A stretch of DNA of 64,000 nucleotides from VXNE01 sp963664635 (GTDB lineage Bacteria > Pseudomonadota > Gammaproteobacteria > Pseudomonadales > Azotimanducaceae). The translations under genes and the position numbers were made by a program. The stretch covers positions 2,790,001 to 2,854,000 of the forward strand of contig OY761542.1 of assembly GCA_963664635.1 (NCBI GenBank), read 5' to 3'. Each line of letters begins with the position of its first letter. Position 1 is the stretch's first letter. Below, piece after piece: positions 54,641 through 64,000 of the stretch. The notes beneath the pieces are model-generated. The model was not told the DNA's origin. It worked only from the letters and a program-made list of their open reading frames with translations, and did no database searches.

Positions 54641-54737
54641 CGCGGCGTACTCGATCACGAGAGGCCGCGCGGGTTGCCTCTCGATCAAAACCCCGACAGG
54701 CAGCCGCCGTCGGGGTTTTGCGTTTTGGAGGGTCCCG
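54581..54737 (+). promoter_or_regulatory. Ribosome-mediated transcription attenuator of aroG
   Basis: Three RNA hairpins follow each other: GACCGGCG/CGCCGGTC (54581-54609, inside the leader peptide), GAGAGGC/GCCTCTC (about 54653-54686) and the terminator (54687-54719). GTCGGG at 54607-54612, just before the aromatic codons, can also pair with CCCGAC of the terminator arm (54692-54697), a possible antiterminator. The expected logic is that ribosome stalling at Tyr/Trp/Phe codons prevents termination and raises DAHP synthase. Pairing is by eye only. Confidence 0.65.
54687..54726 (+). terminator. Rho-independent terminator in aroG leader
   Basis: Perfect 11-bp stem AAAACCCCGAC (54687-54697) / GTCGGGGTTTT (54709-54719), followed by GCGTTTT. 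It sits 11 bp before the aroG start region and overlaps the Shine-Dalgarno approach. Confidence 0.85.
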
Positions 54738-55814
54738 ATGCATACGAAGACGGAGAATCTCAACGTGCTCGCAAACGAGCTCCTGCCGACTCCGCACGCC
54801 GTCAAGGCGGCGCTGCCGGCGCCCGAACCGGTGATGGAGGGCGTCGCGGACGCGCGTCGCCAGGTGCGCGGCATCCTTGAACGCCGGGACCCCCGCCTGC
54901 TGGTGGTGGTGGGGCCCTGCTCCATTCACGACACCGACGCCGCGGTCGAATATGCGCGGCGCCTCAAGGCGGTCGCCGAGCGTACGCGCGACAGCCTGTT
55001 CGTGGTCATGCGCGCCTATTTCGAGAAGCCGCGCACGACCGTCGGCTGGAAGGGACTGATCAACGATCCCTATCTCGACGATTCGTTCCACATCGAGGAC
55101 GGCATCCGGATCGCGCGCCAGTTGCTGATCGACCTCGGCACGCTCGGCTTGCCCCTGTCCACCGAGGCCCTCGACCCGATCATGCCGCAGTACCTGCACG
55201 ATCTGATCGCCTGGTCGGCCATCGGCGCCCGCACGACGGAGTCCCAGACCCATCGGGAGATGGCGTCCGGGCTGTCCTCCGCCGTGGGTTTCAAGAACGG
55301 CACCGACGGCGCCCTCGAGGTCGCCATCAACGCCCTGAACTCGGTGACCAAGCCGCACCGTTTTCTCGGCATCAACCAGTCCGGCCAGGTCGCCATCATC
55401 CACACGCGGGGCAACGATCTTGCCCACATCGTCCTGCGCGGGGGCCACGCCGGGCCCAACTACGACGCGGAGGCCGTCCGGGCCTGCGAAGGGGAACTCC
55501 GCGCGGCGGGTCTGCCGGAGAACGTCATGGTCGACTGCTCGCACGCCAATTCGAACAAGGATCATCGCAACCAGCCCGCGGTCGCCCGCGACGTGGCCGC
55601 CCAGATAGAGAACGGCAACCGCTCGATCATCGGCATCATGCTGGAGAGCAACCTGTCCGAGGGCAGCCAGAAGCTGGGCGACCAGTTGGACTACGGCGTC
55701 TCGATCACCGACGCCTGCATCGGCTGGTCGGAAACGGAGGCGCTGCTGCTCGAGCTTGCCGGCCGCCTGGGTGATGTGCTGAAGCGCCGGACTGATCTCG
55801 CCCGGGCCGTGTAG
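54738..55814 (+). CDS. aroG: 3-deoxy-7-phosphoheptulonate (DAHP) synthase
   Basis: First enzyme of aromatic amino-acid synthesis, joining PEP and erythrose-4-phosphate. It has 358 residues from ATG 54738 with GGAGGG upstream. Class I signatures: LLVVVGPCSIHDTDAAVEYA, MRAYFEKPRTTVGWKGLIND, GARTTESQTHREMASGLSS, VMVDCSHANSNKDHRNQPAV. Which aromatic feeds back on it (AroF/G/H type) cannot be decided by eye. Its leader contains Tyr, Trp and Phe codons and a terminator, so supply of all three may control it. Confidence 0.95.
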   Translation: MHTKTENLNVLANELLPTPHAVKAALPAPEPVMEGVADARRQVRGILERRDPRLLVVVGPCSIHDTDAAVEYARRLKAVAERTRDSLFVVMRAYFEKPRTTVGWKGLINDPYLDDSFHIEDGIRIARQLLIDLGTLGLPLSTEALDPIMPQYLHDLIAWSAIGARTTESQTHREMASGLSSAVGFKNGTDGALEVAINALNSVTKPHRFLGINQSGQVAIIHTRGNDLAHIVLRGGHAGPNYDAEAVRACEGELRAAGLPENVMVDCSHANSNKDHRNQPAVARDVAAQIENGNRSIIGIMLESNLSEGSQKLGDQLDYGVSITDACIGWSETEALLLELAGRLGDVLKRRTDLARAV

Positions 55815-56030
55815 GGGACCTAGGAGTTCTCGCAGCCAGTTGGCTGCGCTGACGCGCAGGGAACTGGTGAGTCGCCAGCGGCGACGGCGTTCGATATAAG
55901 GATGGTCGCGCTGGGCGCGAGGCCTTGCAGGCACTGGTGTGCTCGCACCCGTCTAGGAGTTTGGCCCGGACCGTGATCGGCGTTTTGACGCTGGTGGCGC
56001 GGCCGTTCGGTCGCGACCCCGCATGCAAGA
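55815..56030 (+). ncRNA. IS110 left-end non-coding region, candidate bridge RNA
   Basis: About 215 bp between aroG and the IS110 transposase with several stems, for example GCAGCCAGTTGGCTGC near 55833 and GGTCGCGCTGGGCGCGAGGCC near 55903. IS110-group elements encode a bridge RNA in the long left end that pairs with target and donor. The transcript and its loops are inferred, not demonstrated. Confidence 0.35.
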
Positions 56031-57398
56031 GTGAACGTTCCGCCACGGTCTCGCCCAACGCGACCGTTGACGATGGTGGAGGATGTGGAGATGGCTGGCA
56101 AGGCGGCGGCGCCGTTGGAGGTTGTACACCCGGACTGCGCGGGAATCGACGTGGGCAAGCGCAAGCACTACGTGGCGGTGGACGGGTCGCGGTTCGAACG
56201 GCCGGTGCGGCACTTCGGGACGTTCACGCGCGACCTGGAGGCGATCGCGGAGTGGCTGTCCTCGTGTGGGGTCCGCCACGTGGCGATGGAATCGACGGGC
56301 GTGTACTGGATTCCGCTGTTCGAGGTGCTCGAGCGTGCCGGCTTCGAGGTGCACCTGGTGAACCCGCGCGCGACCAAGCAGGTCAGCGGGCGCAAGAGCG
56401 ACGTGCTGGACTGCCAGTGGATCCGCCAACTGATGAGTTACGGACTGCTGCGCGGCGCGTTCCGCGCGGCCGACGAGATCTGTCCGATGCGCGCGTACGC
56501 GCGCCAGCGCGAACAGCTCGTGCGCGACCGCAGCCGGTCGGTGCAGCAGATGCAGAAGGCGCTGACGCTGATGAACGTGCAGTTGGACAACGTGCTAAGC
56601 GACATCATGGGCAAGACCGGCCAGTTGATCGTGCGCGCCATCGTCGCCGGCGAGCGGGACGGGGCGGTTCTGGCCGGATTCCGCGACGGTCGCTGCAAGG
56701 CGGACGCGGCGACCATCGCCGCCAGCCTGCGCGGCAACTGGCGCGACGAGCACCTGTTCGCGCTGGCGCAGGCGCTGGCGCGCCACGACATGCTGCAGGG
56801 ACAGATCGAGGCATGCGAGGCGCGCATCGACGCCGAACTGGAGCGACACGCGCCCGCCGACACCGCGCCGATCCCCCGGTCCCGCGAGCGCGCCCTGCGC
56901 GAACGGCTGCGCGGCATGCTCGGCGTCGACCTGACGGCCATACCCACCATCGGCGTGGAGACGGCACTGACGCTGGCGGCCGAAGTCGGGCCGGACCTGT
57001 CGCGCTTCCCGACCGCCGCGCACTTCTGCTCTTGGCTCGGCTTGGCGCCGGGCACGCGCATCAGCGGCGACAAGCGCCTCGGCGGCCCGCCGGCGAGACG
57101 CACCAACCGGCTCGGCCAGGCGTTGCGCATGGCGGCCACCACCGCCCGCAACAACAAGACCGCCATCGGCGCGGCGCATCGCCGGCGCCTCTCCCGCATG
57201 GACTCCGCGAAGGCCGTCAAGGCCACCGCCCACCAACTGGCCCGGCTGACATACGCCATGTTGACCCGCGGCGAGGACTACGTCGAACCCAACCTCGCGG
57301 CGATGGAAACCGAGCGCCGCGAGCGCAAGATCAAACACCTCCAGCGCCAGGCAAGCCACTTCAATCTGGCCCTGGTGCCGGCGGAACAAGCCGCCTGA
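56031..57398 (+). CDS. IS110-family transposase (intact)
   Basis: 455 residues; a start at ATG 56076 (MVEDVEMAGKAAAPLEV) is equally plausible. The N-terminal RuvC-like half has the acidic set: DCAGIDVGKRKHYVAV, Glu in VAMESTGVYWIPLFEV, and KSDVLDCQWIRQLMSYGLL. A coiled-coil middle follows. The C-terminal Transposase_20 half has IPTIGVETALTLAAEVGPDL, FCSWLGLAPGTRISGDKRLG and RTNRLGQALRMAATTARNNK. No frameshift. It recombines DNA guided by a bridge RNA in the characterised family members. Confidence 0.92.
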   Translation: MNVPPRSRPTRPLTMVEDVEMAGKAAAPLEVVHPDCAGIDVGKRKHYVAVDGSRFERPVRHFGTFTRDLEAIAEWLSSCGVRHVAMESTGVYWIPLFEVLERAGFEVHLVNPRATKQVSGRKSDVLDCQWIRQLMSYGLLRGAFRAADEICPMRAYARQREQLVRDRSRSVQQMQKALTLMNVQLDNVLSDIMGKTGQLIVRAIVAGERDGAVLAGFRDGRCKADAATIAASLRGNWRDEHLFALAQALARHDMLQGQIEACEARIDAELERHAPADTAPIPRSRERALRERLRGMLGVDLTAIPTIGVETALTLAAEVGPDLSRFPTAAHFCSWLGLAPGTRISGDKRLGGPPARRTNRLGQALRMAATTARNNKTAIGAAHRRRLSRMDSAKAVKATAHQLARLTYAMLTRGEDYVEPNLAAMETERRERKIKHLQRQASHFNLALVPAEQAA

Positions 57399-57498
57399 AG
57401 GAGTTAGTTCCATGCAAGGCCGCGCCGTAGAACGGCGCGGGCGCGTGGGCGGGTGGGGCTGGGCCGCGAGCGGAGCCGTAGGCGACGGTTGCGGGGCG

Positions 57499-57524
57499 CT
57501 AGGCGTTCTCATTTTCGTGGCATT
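57499..57524. repeat. Left 26-bp inverted repeat of ATPase cassette
   Basis: Begins CTAGGCGTTCTCATTTTC. Its reverse complement is perfect at 59033-59058. It contains the stop codon and last eight codons (KCHENENA) of the ATPase gene. Confidence 0.93.
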
Positions 57525-58899
57525 TCACGGGCGGGGGCGAACCTCCCGACCGCGGCAGAACGTTTTCCCGCAGATCCGCGTCCAGGGCGGACACCACGGC
57601 GTGCGCCGCGTAGTTGCGCGGGTCCTGGAACTGCGCCTCGACGTGGTCGAAGAAGCTCGGCAGGCCGAGTTCCCACGCATCGTCGCCGCCGCCGGACGGC
57701 CGCCACAGCAGCCCCAGGTGCTCGAAATACGCCAGCGCGTGGGCGGCTTCGGGGCGCGCGCCCTCCGGACTCGGCGGATGGCGCAGCCCGGACCTCACCG
57801 CGGCGTCGACTTCGTGCCGTGAGACGCGCCGGCCCGGCGCTGCCCCCGCCCACCGCCAGAGTGCCCCCAGTTGCCGGGCGCACGCCGTCATGCCGCGCCG
57901 TTCCAAGGGGGACCACGCCCGCGAATAGCGGTTCTCGGCCTGGGCTCGAAACCCCTCCTCCACGTCCCCGCCGGCGGCGAAGCCCACCCGCCCCCCGCCC
58001 GCGCTCTCGAGCGCGGCCAGCCCCAACGCCTGGCTAAAATACGGGCTGCCGCGGCACCATTCGGCGGCGGCGGCGAGCGCCGCGCGGTCGAACTCCAGCC
58101 CCAGTGCGTCGAGCGGCGCGGCGACGGTCGCCGCGCAGTCGGCGGCTGCGATGTTGCCCACTGGCACCAGGCGCTCCGCCGTCGCGCGGTCCATGAACCA
58201 CGTGGCCCCCGCCTCGTCCAAGACGGTCGCCAGGTCGGGCGTGCCGGCCAGCACGACCGCGGCGGGGACGCCGCCGCGGTTCAAATCCTGGGCGGCGTCC
58301 AGCAGTGCGCCAAGCGCCTCCGGAGGAGCGGAGTGCGCCTCGTCCATCGTGACCAGGACCGGCTTGCGGCCGGTCGCGGCGAGCGCCTCCTTGACGCCCA
58401 TCGCCGCGGCGGCGACAGCGGGCTTGCGCTTGAGGGCGCCCTTGACCTTGGCGATGCCGGACATCCCGGCCGACGCCTCGAACGCGCCCTCCCACGCGCC
58501 CCCGCGCGCGAGGGTCGTGGAGAGTATCGTCTCGGCCAGTCCCCGCGGGTCCGCGGGGACGCTTTTGCCGGATAGCACCACCACGGCGGCGCCCACGTCG
58601 CTCAACGCCCGCTCGAACAGGGACAGCAACACCGTCTTGCCGGTGCCGCGCGGCCCGTGCAGCGCGACCCCGATGATGCGAGCTTCCTCGGCGTCGCGGT
58701 CCCGCAGCAATTCGTTCCCGAGCGCGTTCAGGCGCGCGATGTGCGTCTCGCGGCCAACGAGCAGTTGCGGCCCGGCGCTCGAGCCGGCCGGAAAGATGTT
58801 CCCGAACTTGCCTGCCCGCCAGTGCGCGCGGATGGCTCGCCGTTGCGCCCGCGGTAGCGGCGCCGTCCGTGCCGCGACGTGCTTGAACAAGTCCCGCAT
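57499..58899 (-). CDS. AAA+/ORC-like ATPase inside inverted repeats
   Basis: 466 residues from ATG 58899 (MRDLFKHVAARTAPLPRAQR). Walker A is VALHGPRGTGKTVLLSLFER near 94, Walker B VLVTMDEAHSAPPEALGALL, sensor region VVLAGTPDLATVLDEAGATW. The C-terminal half is helical (WSPLERRGMTACARQLGALW, perhaps winged helix) and ends FFDHVEAQFQDPRNYAAHAV followed by a tail encoded in the repeat. The fold is like AAA_16/Cdc6-type ATPases of STAND or transposon regulators. No transposase lies within the repeats. Function unknown; mobile passenger or self-mobilised cassette are both possible. Confidence 0.8.
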   Translation of the reverse strand: MRDLFKHVAARTAPLPRAQRRAIRAHWRAGKFGNIFPAGSSAGPQLLVGRETHIARLNALGNELLRDRDAEEARIIGVALHGPRGTGKTVLLSLFERALSDVGAAVVVLSGKSVPADPRGLAETILSTTLARGGAWEGAFEASAGMSGIAKVKGALKRKPAVAAAAMGVKEALAATGRKPVLVTMDEAHSAPPEALGALLDAAQDLNRGGVPAAVVLAGTPDLATVLDEAGATWFMDRATAERLVPVGNIAAADCAATVAAPLDALGLEFDRAALAAAAEWCRGSPYFSQALGLAALESAGGGRVGFAAGGDVEEGFRAQAENRYSRAWSPLERRGMTACARQLGALWRWAGAAPGRRVSRHEVDAAVRSGLRHPPSPEGARPEAAHALAYFEHLGLLWRPSGGGDDAWELGLPSFFDHVEAQFQDPRNYAAHAVVSALDADLRENVLPRSGGSPPPVKCHENENA

Positions 58900-59032
58900 C
58901 GTCCGCCCGCGGTAGCCGTCACGTCGCCAGTATACCGCCGGGCCGGACCAGCCCAACTGCCGGCAGCGTGACCGGCTCGATCTTCAAATCACCGGATCGT
59001 GAGGATTGATGCCCTCGTCGAGAAACGGCTTG

Positions 59033-59058
59033 AATGCCACGAAAATGAGAACGCCTAG
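59033..59058. repeat. Right 26-bp inverted repeat of ATPase cassette
   Basis: Ends GAGAACGCCTAG. Perfect complement of 57499-57524. The two arms enclose 1,560 bp including the arms. No target duplication is obvious outside. Confidence 0.93.
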
Positions 59059-59137
59059 GTAGGGGCGGCCTTGTCCCGTCCCGTCTCGAATGCGTGCATG
59101 GCCTCGGCGCGGGCGACGACATGCGTCGCTTCTATCA

Positions 59138-59175
59138 CCCCGGTCTATACCCCCGGTCTATACGCCGGTCTACAC
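59138..59175. repeat. 13-nt tandem repeat
   Basis: CCCCGGTCTATAC twice, then a 12-nt variant, between the ATPase cassette and nfuA. Confidence 0.8.
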
Positions 59176-59213
59176 CCCGGCGTCAGTCCCCCGGCGTCCG
59201 GTAAGCGCCGCCT

Positions 59214-59792
59214 TCAGCGGTAGTAGGCGTGCTCGGTGACGGTGTGGTCCGTGGCGTCCCGGATGGCGGCCAGCTCCGGGACCTGCTCCATGAGGGCCGA
59301 TTCCACGCCCTGCTTGAGCGTGATGTCGACCGCCGCGCAACCCTGGCAACCGCCGCCGAACTGGAGCACGGCGGTGTCGCCCTCAACGACTTCGACAAGG
59401 GTCACCATGCCGCCGTGGGAAGCGAGGCCCGGGTTGATCTCGTTGTAGAGGACGTAGTTTATGCGGTCCTCGATCGGCGAATCCGGTCCGACGCTGGGCG
59501 TGCGTGCGTTCGGCGCCTTGATGGTGAGCTGACCGCCCATGCGGTCCTCCTGAAAGTCGACGACCGCATCGATCAGGTACGGCTCGCTGCGCCTCTCGAA
59601 ATACGCGGTGAACGCGCCGTAGTCCACCGGGACATCGTCCTCGGCGGCCTCGCCCGGCCGGCAGTAGGCGATGCAGGTCTCGGCATGCGGCGTGCCGGGC
59701 TGGGCGACGAAAATGCGTATCCCGCAGCCCTCCTCCTGCTTGGAAAGCAGTTCCTGAAGGTAGTCCCGCGCGGCTTCGGAAACGTCGATCAC
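59214..59792 (-). CDS. nfuA: Fe-S biogenesis protein NfuA
   Basis: Carrier that delivers [4Fe-4S] clusters to target enzymes. It has 192 residues from GTG 59792, with GGAGAG five bases upstream. The N-terminal A-type-like domain (VIDVSEAARDYLQELLSKQE, GIRIFVAQPGTPHAETCIAY) lacks the full A-type cysteines, as usual. The C-terminal Nfu domain has the cluster pair in FGGGCQGCAAVDITLKQGVE. Typical length. It is divergent from metH across a tandem repeat. Confidence 0.96.
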   Translation of the reverse strand: MIDVSEAARDYLQELLSKQEEGCGIRIFVAQPGTPHAETCIAYCRPGEAAEDDVPVDYGAFTAYFERRSEPYLIDAVVDFQEDRMGGQLTIKAPNARTPSVGPDSPIEDRINYVLYNEINPGLASHGGMVTLVEVVEGDTAVLQFGGGCQGCAAVDITLKQGVESALMEQVPELAAIRDATDHTVTEHAYYR

Positions 59793-59804
59793 GACACCTC
59801 TCCT

Positions 59805-59860
59805 GCAAACCCGACCCTGCAAACCCGATCCGGCAAACCCGATCCGGCAAACCCGACCAA
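59805..59860. repeat. 14-nt tandem repeat upstream of nfuA
   Basis: Four copies of GCAAACCCGATCCG (first and last vary at the end), between divergent nfuA and metH, right beside the nfuA ribosome-binding site. Confidence 0.9.
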
Positions 59861-60024
59861 AAAGCTCGGGTATTTTACCGGAAACCCTCCCTGAACGTCC
59901 GCGCGCTCCCGTGGCCCCATGTGCATGAGCTTGGCTCAGGCGCACGCGCATCAACTTCAGTTGTATTCATGTAGCGGCGGCCGTACGGTGCCCCGCTGCC
60001 ACGGTTGCGTCAGCGTCCGGCCAG

Positions 60025-63675
<3,651 letters not shown>

Positions 63676-63803
63676 GGCGCGCCCGCATCGGGCCGCGCGG
63701 CGCGTGGTTCCCGAGTCGCAGTTCTATCCATAGACCCATCGGTTAGTTCCGGTGAGCCGGTTCACTTGCTAGATTGCCCGGTCGCCCGGACGAGGGGGCA
63801 TCC

Positions 63804-64000
63804 ATGTATCGCTACGACGAGTTCGACCAGCGCTTCATCGACGAGCGCGTGGCCCAGTACCGCGAGCAGACCGAACGGTATCTGGCCGGCGAGCTGACGG
63901 ACGACCAGTTCCTGCAGTTGCGCCTGCGCAACGGCCTGTACATCCAGCGGCTCGCGCCGATGCTGCGCATCGCGGTTCCCTACGGGACGCTGTCCTCGGA
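63804..64000 (+). CDS. Nitrite/sulfite reductase (hemoprotein), 5' end only
   Basis: 65 codons from ATG 63804 with GAGGGGG upstream. YRYDEFDQRFIDERVAQYRE, LTDDQFLQLRLRNGLYIQRL and APMLRIAVPYGTLSS match the N-terminus of ferredoxin- or NADPH-linked nitrite/sulfite reductases next to nfuA-metH in Gammaproteobacteria. The siroheme and [4Fe-4S] region lies beyond the right edge. It would use siroheme from CysG and sulfite from CysH. The exact type cannot be fixed from this fragment. Confidence 0.85.
   Translation, partial: MYRYDEFDQRFIDERVAQYREQTERYLAGELTDDQFLQLRLRNGLYIQRLAPMLRIAVPYGTLSS

Larger units (their letters stand above)
55815..57498 (+). mobile_element. IS110-family element (ends approximate)
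   Basis: Intact transposase with a longer left and shorter right non-coding flank. IS110 members lack terminal inverted repeats, so exact ends cannot be set here. They lie between the aroG stop (55814) and the inverted repeat at 57499. Confidence 0.6.

Noticed and set aside
59861..60024. Cobalamin or SAH riboswitch before metH
   Set aside because: Only about 165 bp and none of the expected conserved boxes or pairing was seen.

Overview
This is a GC-rich proteobacterial chromosome segment. The housekeeping order cysG-serS-crcB-rarA-lolA-ftsK-trxB-aat-bpt-infA, then clpA-clpS-cspD-icd, mnmA-purB, thrH-cysH-cysB and nfuA-metH-cysI is the one I know from Pseudomonas and related Gammaproteobacteria. 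I therefore read it as a gammaproteobacterium, probably outside Pseudomonas (purB is fused to an acetyltransferase, and accessory DNA separates infA from clpA). No tRNA or rRNA gene and no CRISPR array was seen.

Layout. 1-10.8 kb: dense core genes for siroheme synthesis, seryl-tRNA synthetase, fluoride export, replication rescue, lipoprotein transport, DNA translocation, thioredoxin reduction, N-end-rule tagging and translation initiation. 10.8-15.3 kb: an insertion carrying a small GIY-YIG-like gene plus a SIR2-domain gene. A 2.4-kb insertion sequence, whose transposase carries a DruA (DUF4338) domain, has landed in the SIR2 gene; group II intron-like debris lies beside it. 15.3-28.8 kb: core again (ClpAS and CspD, isocitrate dehydrogenase and lyase, molybdopterin synthase, MnmA, PurB-GNAT, ThrH, CysH, CysB). 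28.9-32.6 kb: two tandem secreted DUF3604 proteins. 32.8-42.5 kb: a decayed island with an IS110 fragment, a 5'-truncated integrase, a frameshifted Mrr nuclease, an intact two-gene module with a PD-(D/E)XK-like protein, a frameshifted ExeA-type ATPase, a methyltransferase fragment and a RES toxin-antitoxin pair. Imperfect 41-bp direct repeats bracket much of it.

42.5-48.0 kb: 5'-nucleotidase, DUF465, a VWA / membrane J-domain / TerB group, RimO and a secreted protein. 48.2-52.4 kb: a MacB-type exporter with an unusual PAS-fused adaptor. 52.8-55.8 kb: HigBA, a secreted-protein gene split by a 22-base G tract (probably phase variable and off as sequenced), and a DAHP synthase gene behind a classical attenuator whose leader peptide carries Tyr-Trp-Phe-Ala-Tyr. 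55.8-59.1 kb: an intact IS110 element next to an ATPase gene framed by perfect 26-bp inverted repeats. 59.2-64 kb: nfuA, metH and the start of a nitrite/sulfite reductase gene.

Working together: cysG, cysH, the small thioredoxin-like gene, cysB and the terminal reductase form an assimilatory sulfate set. ClpS, ClpA, Aat and Bpt form the N-degron pathway. MoaC, MoaD and MoaE make molybdopterin. The points most worth checking are the DruA-transposase fusion and the SIR2 pair it hit, the G-tract switch, the aromatic attenuator, and the inverted-repeat ATPase cassette.
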